64,000 nt of DNA from Deltaproteobacteria bacterium (GTDB lineage: Bacteria; Myxococcota; Kuafuiibacteriia; Kuafuiibacteriales; Kuafuiibacteriaceae): contig JADJPE010000005.1 of the NCBI GenBank assembly GCA_016713425.1, positions 1,302,001 to 1,366,000 of the forward strand, in the 5' to 3' direction. The notes beneath the pieces are model-generated. The model saw only the letters and a program-made list of their open reading frames with translations, was not told where the DNA came from and made no database searches. Shown one piece after another: positions 42,814 through 53,600 of this stretch. Every line of letters begins with the position of its first letter. Within the stretch, counting starts at the first letter, position 1. Both the position numbers and the translations under genes were made by a program.

Positions 42814-45800
42814 TTACGAACACCACGGAGGGAAGGGAACCTTGGGATCCCGTGCGGCTTCCTCGCAGGCATTTGCGAAAGCCTCGGGTGAGCAAGTCCC
42901 TCCGTTTTGGCACTCGTACTGTTTCGCGCCCTCGACGATCTCGTAGGTCGTGGCGATGTCGCCGACAACGCCCAACGCGCTCAGCGCCTTTCCGGCGCCC
43001 TCACAGAGCTTTCCGACAAACTTGCGAAACTTGGCCGGCTCTTCTCGGCCGAAGAAGTCGTCGGGGTCTGGTCTTGGGGTGAATCCTGCTTCGTTGTTGA
43101 CGTAGTCGATCGCGGCAGGGTTGGCCACGACGATGGGTCGCCTCGAACCGTTCTCAGCCATCGCGTCCGCAACCTTTTGCGCCGCGTTCTTCTCGCAGGC
43201 TCCACGAGATCGCCCCGCACCGCACGAAAAAAGGAAGATGGCATCGTCCTTTCCGAGCACGCCCTCGGCGATCAGTTGGGCAATGAACTGCTTGTAGTTC
43301 TTGACCGGTTTCCCGTTCTCCAAGTTACCCAGCGCGATATCCTTACCGTCCACGAACCCCGCCGCATCCTCTGTCCCGTGGGCGCACACAATGCAAACCG
43401 GCCCATCAACCCCAGCCTGCTTCAGCGCAGCCTCGACTGACGCATGATCTAGATTGAGCCCCGGCGTATCGAGAAAATTGAAGCCCTTCATCCCATTCCC
43501 GGCGTCGAACGCGCCCCACCCGGGCAGCGGGCCTGTTTCCTGGAGACCCATCGCATCGATCCAAGTCACTGGGTTTCCGAACGCATATGTGTACACGCTC
43601 AACGTCGCGCGGACGCCCAGAGGATCAGGCTCGAGGTAGCGTCCCGTGGCCGGGTCATATGAGCGATAGCGGTTGTGGAAGAGTCCAGTTTCCACATCTG
43701 CATAGTGCCCCGGAAAGCGGAGATTGAATTTCACTGCGTGACCGTCGCCGTCCGGGTCTTCGTTGGCCGGAAGCACACCGAACGGATCGCTCTCCCAAGA
43801 CCAAGTGATGTTTCCGTCGATGTCGTGCAGATAGCGCGGTGTCCCGAGGTGGTCGGACGTCACCCAATAGAGTCTGGCACCGCCGTCCATGTACTCGAAA
43901 ACCGCGACGGGCGTCGAACCCATCCACACAACCTCTTGGATAGGCTGCCCGTCTTCTTGGTACTCCCCAAGCAGCCGCTCTCGATGGTCGGTGAAATACA
44001 ACGTGCGCTGTTGATTGACCGTCTTTGCGACGCGTGCACCCCGCACCGAAAACAGATAGCTCGCAACGCCGAACGGGCCCGTTACCTCGAGAAGGTTTCC
44101 CGATGAACCGTGCTCAAAGCTATGGACGGCATCCGAGACCACGTTCCCCGCGCCGTCATAGCGGTATTCGCGTCCAACGCCGCTCACGCTCTCCAGACGT
44201 CCAGTGGTCGCATCGTAGCCATAGATTTCCTCGACACCATCTTTGACGGAGCGCACCCGATTGCTTCCCGCGTCGCTCTCGAACTGCATAACACCGAAAG
44301 GTCCGGATGCATTTGTCAGGCGTAGGTCGGCATCGTAATCGAACGACATCCGCGTACCAGAGCGCCCCTCGCTGATCTCGGAGATCACGCCCTCGTCCCG
44401 GTAGACGTACGTCCAGTCTACGATATCGTCCGTCGCCATCCGCCGGAGCCGATAGGTCGAGCTGTACTCCCGAATATGGTGACGCCCGCCCGGAAGCGCA
44501 TAACCCGCTAAAGGCCCAAACGGCAGGTAACTGGCCGAGTCGAGAACGGTCGTTGCGGGCGACCCAGGGAGCTCTGCATCAATACGCACAATGCGCATCA
44601 TTCCATCGAGCGTGTAGCGTACCACCAGGCCGCTTGGGTACACCGTCTCCGTAACCGCGCCATCACTTGAGTAGCGATGTTGCGCGCGGAGCGCTGTCCC
44701 ATAGATCGTCTCTCTCTGCTCGATGATCTCTCCGAAAATAGAGTAGTCGAACTCCGTCGATGAGTTGGCCTTCGACGTCGACGTAAGTCGTCCTATGCCG
44801 TTCTCCCGTTCGTCGTAGCGAAAGAGCGCGTCCTCATTGTCGTCGGACTCATAGTCGACCGACCGCAACCGATCATGCGCATCATAAGTATAGGAGGTCC
44901 GAAGTCCTCGGCCGTCGGTTCTGCGGACGATCCTCCCGCTCTCTCCGTACTCATAGCTCGTGGTCCCGGCGTAAGACGGTTCATAGAGCGCCAGCTCTCC
45001 GAAGCCGTTTCTCCCAACGTGTGTCACGAGCCCGCTTGCGTCTGTGACGTCATATCCATCCGCTCGGTGCGTAAACGATTCTGTGGCACCCGACCCGGAC
45101 ACCTTCTCCAGAACTCTTCCGGCGTGGTCATAGGACAGCGTCACGACCGCACGCCCTCGCTGGATCCGACGAGGCAGACGAAGAATCGGGTCGACCTCGA
45201 CCGACAGTGGGCTCTGAGCGTTTCCGCCCGAAAAGGACGGATGGAGCGGATCCAGGGCCCAATCGCTTTCCCCTCGCACAACGCCTTCTCCGTCGACGAG
45301 CTGCTTCGCGAACGTATTCGTGCGCACGTCCACTTCGAAGACAGCGGTGTCTCCTGTCGATGATTCGATTGTTGCCTTTCGATTCGCCGAATTCGTCGCG
45401 GTGATTAGATACTCGGCTCCACCAGGCCGTACGGCACGCATGTGCCCAGTCGACGGGTCAGAGCTCCACGTCGCAATACGACCATTGTTGTTCACCTCGC
45501 GAACGGTGCCGGCGGCATCATACGTGATCCGCGTATCCTCTCCATTTGGACCCATGACATGGGTCGGACGACCCTCCGCATCATACGCCTCGATCGAGAT
45601 CGTGTAGCCGTGAGGCAACGTCACACGCTCAACTCTGTCTTGATTTCCGTAGGTGATGTCGATCGTGTCCGCCACGTCTGTCCGTGGGCCGTCGACTCTG
45701 GAGAGAAGACCGGTCTCAGTGTACTCGAATCGCTTCTCGCGAATCTCATGCGTCGTTCCGCTAACAAGACGGGCTGCGATGATCTCACCCTTTTCGTCGG

Positions 45801-48800
45801 CAACACTCACGCGCGTCAATCCGGTTCGATTGTCCCGGATGGACGTCTCACGCGTCGGAGCGTCGTAGGTCGTCGTGAAACCTTCGCCCTCAATTGTCAC
45901 GACTCCGGTCTGCTGCTTGAGCGCAGAGGTTGCATCTTCCGGCACTTCATACTTCACGGTTCGCTCGACAGTAATAACTCGGTTCCGCTGTGTCTCGGGA
46001 TCTCCAATCTCGATGCGCGCGGGATATGACTCCGTCATTCCAAAGCGTGGGTCGGGTGCGAAGATGATCTGTTCGGTGACCCCATTCGGATGAATGACCT
46101 CTGATATTCCATCCGAGAGCCGCGTCGCCGACCGAAACTCCGTTATCGTGCCGTCGGCATGCGTGATGCTTCGTTCCTCGTCGAAACTGGATCCAGAACC
46201 CTTGCGATAGATCTCAGTCGAACCGTCGTGGCGCGCGATCGTAACGGAACGACGGGAACCGTCCTCGTGACGGCTTAGCTGAGTGCGTTCGCCACGGGCG
46301 TTGGTGTCCGCGATGAGACGACCTGCGGCGTCGTACTCGAACGTCGAGCGCCCGCCGTCTGGTCTTTGAAAAGCCGTAAGCAATCCATCGGATGTGTACT
46401 GCATGCGATAGACGCCGCCGCCTGGCGAGGTGACCGCCTCTAGATAGCCATCGCCGTTGAGAGAGAGGACAGTGCGCTCACCGCCCGGCGCAACGATGGA
46501 TACAGCCTCGTTGGTAGGCGTGTATTGAAGCGAGGTCGCTCGGCCAAGCGAATCTATGACCTCCGACAGGCGATTTTTGTCATCAAAAGTGAAGCTTCGC
46601 TTGGTTAGACCACTCCAAGGATCGAGCGTACGAACGTGACGAAAGCGGTCGTCGAAGACATACTTCCACGTCGGCTCGTCAACAAGAAGTGGGCCAAGAG
46701 TACCGACAAGCTCGTTGTCGTCAGACGAAGACAGAAAGCCCCAACCCGGCGTGAAGCCTGGTATGATATCCCAAGAGGACAACTTGCGCGTAACCTGTCG
46801 AAGAATGCCCCGCGCATCGATCTCAAAGCTCGCAATGTTTCCAAGGCCCTCGGTAACATATGTATTGAGATAAACGGTTTGCGGCTTCGGGCCTCTAAAT
46901 AACTCCACAGCCCTCGCCCACGCATCGAGAGCGACCGCGCCGTCCGCGCGCTCGACGTCAGGCTGAGCGTTCACGCCGAATTCACCTCGCACTGTGCCTT
47001 GCGCATCAACGCTGTGCACGACAGAGATCGTTGCCTCCTGCCTTGGGCCCCATCCCGGTCCGTGGATCGTGCCGAGGTCGCTGACGTAGAGCCGATCACC
47101 CAACGCAAGCACTGAAATCAATTCGTAATGGTCGAACTGCGATCCGAGCGCTCGGATCACCGGCATACCTTCTGAGCAGGACGGGTCGCGTTGACTGGCA
47201 ACGCCCAAGAATGGACGAACGTAGCCGTCGGAAGAGATTGCGAGCACCTTGCACTTATCACCCACGTAGAGAGTCCCGTCGTCACCCTGAGTCAGGTGCT
47301 GGATATTCCCGAGCTCAACTTCTTGGGCCAGACCGGGCCCAGAAAACGTGTTGTTGGACATGCACGCAGTGCCAGATCCCGCAATATGCGTAAGCGTCCC
47401 ATCTAACTCAATTCGGTAGACTCGACCGATGTAGTCGATGGAGAAGTAGACTAACCCATCACGGCCTTCGATCACCTGGGTGACGAGTCCAGACAGCATT
47501 GCAGCCTTCGCGTCGCCGCCTTCGATCGGGACGTAGTCCGCACAGCCTGAAACTCCGGCGCCTGAGCCGGCTAAGTGCTCGATCCGTCCGTCGGGATGGA
47601 CCGAAAAGATGTACGACTCGGCCATGACGACTAGAAGCGATCCATCGCTTCGCGGCGACACTCGAAGCGGGCGTGTTCCCCAGACCTGCGAGGTCGATGG
47701 TTGGACGGCTTGCAGGTTCGAGAGTGGGAGCCGATTGAGTCTATACGCGTTGCTTGTCTGGACGTATGACGTTCGACCGCCGTAGCCCAAGTGAATCTGG
47801 TCAGACCGGTAGGCTCGCTGGTGATGAGCGTCGAGAGTCCATCCACCCATTGCTTCCGTGCGTGCATCGAAGATGGCCAGTGGTCGAAACTCTGCCTCGC
47901 GCACAAGGACAAATTCTCCGGCCGAACGGCTTAGACCAAGTCTGGCGCCCCCACCACGTTCGGCAAAGGCACGCGCCACGTCCGCTCCGCTTTCTGAATA
48001 GACGACAGGGAACACGTACGACAGGCTTGCGAAGACATGAGGTGATGACCCGGACGGCAGGGGTCGACCAAAGGAATCGAGCCCTCCCCACGTCACGGTG
48101 TGCGATTGTCCCGCGATCGGCGGAAAATACTGAAGGTACTCTTTGCCTTCGATATAAACTCGAGACTCAATTCGAACGAGGTTCTGGGGAACGCTCGCTC
48201 CACTCACCGGTATGCTGATTTCGCGCGCCCACCGAGCCCCTGGTACGCGGTCACTCGAGTAGTGGATGCGATATGGCGTCCCGGCGATCGGGATGTCTTC
48301 ACCGAGGGCTTGGCTCTCACAATAGATCGTAGATCCGGACGCTTCGCACTCGTCTTCCGGGGGTTGCTCTGGGTTGGGCGCTGGAGGCGCGCAGTCCTCG
48401 TCGTCACAGTTCGGTCCACCACGAAAGTTGAGATCCACCGCGGAAAAGTGCGGCACAGCAGCACGCCAGAAGCTTGTCCCCGTCGGATACGTGAGTCCGA
48501 TCATCGAAAGCTCTTCCTGAGTGATGCCAATGGCACTGAGCTCTTCGACGGTCGCTGCGTGCCCATCACCCGCAACATCGATGAGGGTTGGACCCGAGCC
48601 ACTCGAAAGCACTCCGATAACGACGCCGTTTTCGCTCGCTTCCCACATCGCCCGCTGCCGATTGTAGAAGCCGACCGGCACGGTCTCTCCAACAGACGCA
48701 TTCAGGAAGTTGTCGACATAAACCGGAACTGGAGCGCCGAACTGGACCGACACCGCACCCGCGTCGATGGCTTCGTCGACCGACAGCTCGACCGCATATG

Positions 48801-49800
48801 TGTACACGGTGGTGGACGGCAGAGGGGCCGGCATCTTTGCTAAGCCATTCTCTCCGACGGTGTATTCGGTTGCTCGAACATGGAGAGTCGAGAGCGCGAC
48901 ACGCGATCCGTCCGGCATGATGAGTTCGGCGGTGGTTCGCGGCGTAAAGAGGGCGCGTGCGGTGCGCGAACCGTCGACGTCGGTCTGCTCGGTGCCAGAC
49001 ACAAGCACCGGGGCGGCCATCGTCGAGAGATCGACCTCCGTGACTTTGGCGTCCAGGGCGGTCAGAATCGCGTCCTCGACCCAATGCCATCGATTCCACT
49101 GGGTGTCGGTTGGACGATGCGCAGGCAGATACCCATCTTTCGTAATCTCAATGGTCAGGCGCCCGCCACCGTTGACGGCGAGCTCGAAAATGCCGTCGCG
49201 TTTTGTTCGGCTGTGTCCGAACTCCGGGTGACCTACGACGCGCACCGCAGCACCCACCAACGGGTTGCCCGAGCCGTCCGCGACCCGACCGCGTATGACC
49301 GACACACGCTCCTGGACGATCACCTCCGCGAAGACGCCTTGCTGAATGGGGTTGTCGCCTTCGTAGAGAAAACGGGTCGCATCGACAAAGTCATACGGCT
49401 CATTCGGATTCAGTGGGGGAGGAGGTTGGCTCTCGTCTGGCCACTCGATGGGAGGCCCTTGGCTACCCGCGTCAGTGCTACCGGTCCCCGCATCCAAACC
49501 AAGGTCTGCAACTTCTGAATCGAGCCCGGCGCTGGCTCCGTCCGCGGCGCGTGATGCGTCAGCGTCGACGTCGACGTCGATGTCGACGTCATCGGAGGAG
49601 TATCCGTCGGCGGGCGAACTCGCGTCGAGTGAAGCATCGACGTCATCTTGCTGCAGAGGCACTGATCCTCCTCCGCATCCGCCGATAAGACCCAGAATGG
49701 CTGCCAGGAGAATGACGCTCGGGCCGGACTCTCGGTGGCGAACACTTTCATCGGCATTCTTCAATCCGCTAGACGCGATCGGCGTCGGTTGGTGACCCAT
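42814..49800 (-). CDS. Teneurin-like YD/RHS-repeat lipoprotein with C-terminal effector-like domain
   Basis: About 2,328 residues from the ATG at 49800; lipobox LIGGC. Order: Asp-rich linker (DVDIDVDVDAD); carboxypeptidase-regulatory-like sandwich (about 140-220); TTR/FN-like region; NHL-type propeller (about 680-1,000); about 25 YD repeats (1,050-1,950); RHS core (about 1,960-2,070, RSYDPATGRYLEPDPLG, WIDAMGL). The 260-residue tip after the core contains CIVCAHGTEDAAG (His2141) and IFLFSCGAG (Cys2193), a spacing and context like clan-CD (caspase/CHAT-like) cysteine proteases; activity is inference. YD shells enclose and deliver toxic tips. No immunity gene is recognisable downstream, where IS91 relics begin. 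Confidence 0.85.
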   Translation of the reverse strand: MGHQPTPIASSGLKNADESVRHRESGPSVILLAAILGLIGGCGGGSVPLQQDDVDASLDASSPADGYSSDDVDIDVDVDADASRAADGASAGLDSEVADLGLDAGTGSTDAGSQGPPIEWPDESQPPPPLNPNEPYDFVDATRFLYEGDNPIQQGVFAEVIVQERVSVIRGRVADGSGNPLVGAAVRVVGHPEFGHSRTKRDGIFELAVNGGGRLTIEITKDGYLPAHRPTDTQWNRWHWVEDAILTALDAKVTEVDLSTMAAPVLVSGTEQTDVDGSRTARALFTPRTTAELIMPDGSRVALSTLHVRATEYTVGENGLAKMPAPLPSTTVYTYAVELSVDEAIDAGAVSVQFGAPVPVYVDNFLNASVGETVPVGFYNRQRAMWEASENGVVIGVLSSGSGPTLIDVAGDGHAATVEELSAIGITQEELSMIGLTYPTGTSFWRAAVPHFSAVDLNFRGGPNCDDEDCAPPAPNPEQPPEDECEASGSTIYCESQALGEDIPIAGTPYRIHYSSDRVPGARWAREISIPVSGASVPQNLVRIESRVYIEGKEYLQYFPPIAGQSHTVTWGGLDSFGRPLPSGSSPHVFASLSYVFPVVYSESGADVARAFAERGGGARLGLSRSAGEFVLVREAEFRPLAIFDARTEAMGGWTLDAHHQRAYRSDQIHLGYGGRTSYVQTSNAYRLNRLPLSNLQAVQPSTSQVWGTRPLRVSPRSDGSLLVVMAESYIFSVHPDGRIEHLAGSGAGVSGCADYVPIEGGDAKAAMLSGLVTQVIEGRDGLVYFSIDYIGRVYRIELDGTLTHIAGSGTACMSNNTFSGPGLAQEVELGNIQHLTQGDDGTLYVGDKCKVLAISSDGYVRPFLGVASQRDPSCSEGMPVIRALGSQFDHYELISVLALGDRLYVSDLGTIHGPGWGPRQEATISVVHSVDAQGTVRGEFGVNAQPDVERADGAVALDAWARAVELFRGPKPQTVYLNTYVTEGLGNIASFEIDARGILRQVTRKLSSWDIIPGFTPGWGFLSSSDDNELVGTLGPLLVDEPTWKYVFDDRFRHVRTLDPWSGLTKRSFTFDDKNRLSEVIDSLGRATSLQYTPTNEAVSIVAPGGERTVLSLNGDGYLEAVTSPGGGVYRMQYTSDGLLTAFQRPDGGRSTFEYDAAGRLIADTNARGERTQLSRHEDGSRRSVTIARHDGSTEIYRKGSGSSFDEERSITHADGTITEFRSATRLSDGISEVIHPNGVTEQIIFAPDPRFGMTESYPARIEIGDPETQRNRVITVERTVKYEVPEDATSALKQQTGVVTIEGEGFTTTYDAPTRETSIRDNRTGLTRVSVADEKGEIIAARLVSGTTHEIREKRFEYTETGLLSRVDGPRTDVADTIDITYGNQDRVERVTLPHGYTISIEAYDAEGRPTHVMGPNGEDTRITYDAAGTVREVNNNGRIATWSSDPSTGHMRAVRPGGAEYLITATNSANRKATIESSTGDTAVFEVDVRTNTFAKQLVDGEGVVRGESDWALDPLHPSFSGGNAQSPLSVEVDPILRLPRRIQRGRAVVTLSYDHAGRVLEKVSGSGATESFTHRADGYDVTDASGLVTHVGRNGFGELALYEPSYAGTTSYEYGESGRIVRRTDGRGLRTSYTYDAHDRLRSVDYESDDNEDALFRYDERENGIGRLTSTSKANSSTEFDYSIFGEIIEQRETIYGTALRAQHRYSSDGAVTETVYPSGLVVRYTLDGMMRIVRIDAELPGSPATTVLDSASYLPFGPLAGYALPGGRHHIREYSSTYRLRRMATDDIVDWTYVYRDEGVISEISEGRSGTRMSFDYDADLRLTNASGPFGVMQFESDAGSNRVRSVKDGVEEIYGYDATTGRLESVSGVGREYRYDGAGNVVSDAVHSFEHGSSGNLLEVTGPFGVASYLFSVRGARVAKTVNQQRTLYFTDHRERLLGEYQEDGQPIQEVVWMGSTPVAVFEYMDGGARLYWVTSDHLGTPRYLHDIDGNITWSWESDPFGVLPANEDPDGDGHAVKFNLRFPGHYADVETGLFHNRYRSYDPATGRYLEPDPLGVRATLSVYTYAFGNPVTWIDAMGLQETGPLPGWGAFDAGNGMKGFNFLDTPGLNLDHASVEAALKQAGVDGPVCIVCAHGTEDAAGFVDGKDIALGNLENGKPVKNYKQFIAQLIAEGVLGKDDAIFLFSCGAGRSRGACEKNAAQKVADAMAENGSRRPIVVANPAAIDYVNNEAGFTPRPDPDDFFGREEPAKFRKFVGKLCEGAGKALSALGVVGDIATTYEIVEGAKQYECQNGGTCSPEAFANACEEAARDPKVPFPPWCS

Positions 49801-49850
49801 CTCGCGCGCAGGATATCGTGGGCAGTCGGCCAAGTGTAGACCGAACAGGG

Positions 49851-50035
49851 ATGAAGACGAGCCGGGTGCGTCTCGGGTGCGTTGTAGGTGCAGTCCTCAC
49901 TCTTCGCGCTCGACCCTCGTTTCGGAGGCCGCCAAGCGGAAAGCTCGGCGACTCAACGACCTTGGAATGAAAGCGCTCGAGGCTAAACGCTTTGAACGTG
50001 CGCTGGTGTTGTTCCGTAGAACGATACCTATCTGA
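49851..50035 (+). pseudogene. Stub of a TPR-type exported protein
   Basis: The ATG at 49851 begins a signal-like stretch (MKTSRVRLGCVVGAVLTL). After a frameshift near 49905 the sequence reads AKRKARRLNDLGMKALEAKR and FERALVLF, the first helices of a TPR repeat, and then stops. It is divergent from the YD-repeat gene. Bases 50036-50163 contain only CTATCT-type short repeats. Confidence 0.4.
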
Positions 50036-50243
50036 CTGACTATCTATCTTAGCTATCTATCGGTCGACTGCGCCCCAATCGAGCCGCCGCCTCCCGTCAC
50101 GATAGACACGGTCGCTCAGCGACAGACCGGTCGAGGACTCAGACACAGCTTCGGGGTCTTCTCGCGTGTAGGGGAGAGATCTAAGGAAAGATGGTGGACA
50201 TTTTTTTTGGGCGCGATCTTCGGTCAACTGATGCGCTGGGTCC

Positions 50244-50699
50244 GTGCTCGGGGTCTCAAGAAGCCGAAGTGTGGTTCGGTTGGGACAGAGCGTCTTCAAG
50301 AAGATGGAGAAGCTTCTGACCAAGCTTGGCTATCTTCCGTCTGAGCCGAGCGCGCTCAATGAAGCATCGCTGACGCCGATGGAGCGCTGGCATCTTCGCG
50401 GCGTTTCGGATCCCTCGATGCTCTCGCCGAGTCCGCCCAGTCCGGCGAGCGATCGTTCCGCGACCTCCTCTCCGTCGCTTCAGCTCGCCTTCCCGATCGA
50501 GAACATCAGACCTCAGATTCACAACCGCCGCCTGTCCTGGGCCCAGCGCCTGGCTCGCGTGTATGACATCGATGCGGAGCGGTGTTCGAGGTGCGGCGGA
50601 CGTCTAAGACCCATCGGAGCGGTGACTGAATCCCGCGACATCCACCGGCACGTCGACAGACCTCATTTCATTCGCTTGTCGGCTTCAATGCGAGCTTAG
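50244..50699 (+). pseudogene. IS91-like transposase, C-terminal part
   Basis: A 151-residue open frame whose C-terminus (SWAQRLARVYDIDAERCSRC, then GGRLRPIGAVTE) matches the zinc-binding end of IS91/ISCR-type transposases (...RVFxIDxxxCPxCGGxxxxIA...). The catalytic tyrosine and HUH parts upstream are missing, so it is a relic. Its last bases (50642-50685) are a block repeated near 42.7 kb and in part near 56.83 kb. It meets the RCC1 gene end at 50696. Confidence 0.65.
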
Positions 50700-53600
50700 C
50701 GCGCGTAGCCTAGCCAAGCGTCATCGATGGTCACAGTGCCGCCGCCCGTCATCACACGAAGCTCGAGGTCGTGGTAGGTGTCCAGCATGGTGTAGTCGAG
50801 CGACAGTTGCTTATACTCGGGGCCGACGGATACCCAGCTCGTCATCTGCGATTTGTAGATGACGCCTTTGTGGTCATACTGCACGAGCTCGAGGGCAACG
50901 TTGACGCTGGCGTCCCGGCGCTCTGCTGTTCGCACCCAGACGCTTGCCGTGAAGACGCCGGGACCTATGGCGCGGCTCTCCGAATACGTCGTGCCCATCA
51001 TGGTGGCACAGTTGCCTGAGCTGCGGCAGTTGGTCGTCGACGTGCTCAACGCGCGCCGTCCAGCGTTACCCCAGCCTCTCAGCTTATCGTCAAAGCCTGG
51101 GTTCGTGAGTTGGTTGAGGTTCTCGTCTCGATACCCGTCGCAGTTGTCATCGAGCCCGTTCAGCAGCTCCGGCGCACCCGGGCTTACGTCGGCTTTGCCG
51201 TCGTTGCAATCCGAAGGATTGGCGACATAGCCGGTGGTGTCGCCGCACGTTGCGATCGTCACGTTCACATTCCCGTAGCCGTCTCCATCGAGGTCTCGAT
51301 AGAAGATGGGATCTGCGCAGTCGCTCGGGCATGCGCATGGCTCATCGGCCGCACAGACGCCGTCGCCACACACCCCACAGTCGGCTTCGGTTGTCGACTC
51401 GCTGTAGTCGCACACGCCGTCGAAGTCCTTCACGAACACCGTCATGCGCACCGGGTACTGGAGGGGGACGTAGCCGATCGAGCCCACCCCGAGGTTGCCC
51501 GCGCCGTTGCCGCCCCAAACCTCGACGCGGCCGTCAGCCAGCTCGACGAAGTTGCTCCAACCACTTGGCATGATCGACACGACGTCGGTCAGGGGAATGA
51601 GGAGCGGTGTCGCCGACGAATGGAGACTGCCGATCGACACGGAGTTCGTCCCGGGGAGTCCGAACCGCGCAAGCTGCATGTACTGGTTGTCTCCCCAGCA
51701 GTAGACCGTTCTTTGGTCGCTCAGGGCGCACGTATGATCGACGCCGGCTGCAAGCTCGGTCGTGGTGTGCGGAAGCGGAACCTGGACCGCGGGGTAGACC
51801 GACGGGACCGACGCCTCGGCGCTGGTCTGTTCCAGGTAGTTGTCGCCCCAGCACCAGACGCTCTGGTCGGTCTTTTGAACGCAGACGTGGTAGCCGCCAA
51901 CGGCCATGTTGATGTTGTCGCTTCCGACCGCGGTCACGCGCGTGGGCGTGGTACGGTCTGAGGCGGTTCCGTCGCCAAGCTGTCCGTAGACGTTTCTTCC
52001 CCAACACCACACGCTGCCGTCGAGCTTGAGCGCGCAAGAGAAGCCGAGCCCCGCACCCACCTGGACAGCATGATCCGTCGCGTAGACGGGTTCGTTCACG
52101 AGTCCGACGGTGCCATTGCCGGCCGAACCATATTGGTTTCTGCCCCAGCAATAGACGTCTCCGTTCATCAGGATGGCGCACGAGTGGTAGTAACCGGCCG
52201 CGACGCTGGCGACTTTGTTCTCGAGCGCGAGCACCTGGCTTGGCGTGTTGCGGTCTTCGGCTCCACCGCCGTCACCGATCTGAGCGTACGTATTGCTTCC
52301 CCAACACCACAGCTCGCCTCCCTTGGTTTGCGCGCAGCTATGGTCCCGTCCTGCCGCGACGCTCACGACCGCGTTCAGCGGACTCGCGTTGACGTCCGGA
52401 AGGCCATCTACTTCGGCGGCGTGGACCACTTCTACCTGCTCGATGTCAGCCGGTTGGCCAACCTGCCCGTGCTCATTCGAACCCCAACACGCGACCTTTC
52501 CGTTGTGACGTCGCGCGCAGGTGTGAACGAGGCTCGTCGAGACTTCCTTGACGACCATCAGGTACGTGTTCAGGACGATGGTCTCGTTGTCTTCGCCGCA
52601 GCTCGTGTAGTTGCCGTCGGCTCCGAGCGTATCGCAACCCCCGCTGACAGGCTCGCTGCACGCGGGAATCGGGTCTGGCGTGAAGCCGCAGTTACCATCG
52701 GTGCAGAGCCTGCCCGCTGGACCGCCGCCTTCAGCTCGACAGGCATGAATCGACGGATGGCTTCCGAAGATGTTGCCCCAAAACGCGCCCTCGTGGGTCG
52801 AGAACTGAGCACGTTCGAGCGCGCTCGTCGCGAGGCTCGGAAAGTTTTCGTTGCGAAGCGAGATACGAACCGTCGTGCCTTGTGCGTTGGTGCGGGCGGC
52901 GAGGCACGCCGTGACCGCCTTCTGTCCCGTCTCGTCGAGGGGAGCGCTCTCCCAACTAGGCGCAAGACCCAGCGAACCCGCAAACGACTTGGGTCCGGAG
53001 GGGAAGTCGACTATCAGGGAGTCGCCGGCGTCGAGCGCGCAGCTCACGACGTACTTGAGGAGCTGCTCCACGTCGGCAAGTTGCCGGTCGTTTAGCGCAA
53101 TGCCCTGCGACACCTCGTCGCTTCCGACGGTCGCCCGATAGTGCTCCACGCACCACCGAAGTTCTTCGCTGTCATCGATGCCGTTCGGATCGTCGACGAG
53201 TCCGGCCGTCTTCCAGCCCGGAGCGAGACCGTGGTGGCCCGGGTAGCTGTGCGGTGCACCGTCTGAACCGTAGATCGTGACCGCATCGTTCTCCGGAAGC
53301 GCACACCAAACGAGGTGCGCGATCGCTGTCTCGAACGCCGCCTCTTCGTCCGATGTCAGGTTGACGAGGTCTCCGTTCAGGTTCGCGATCTGGATGGCCG
53401 TCGATGGATCGGACCCGTTCACATACAGACCGTTGAGCGGAAGCCCGTTCACCGGGAGGCCGTTCACGTAGAGGCCATTGGGATACAGGCCGTTGACATA
53501 CAAGCCGTTCAGCGGAAGCCCGTTCACGTACAGACCGTTGACCGGGAGTCCGTTGAGCGACAGGCCGTTCACGGGCAGCCCGTTCACGTACAGGCCGTTG

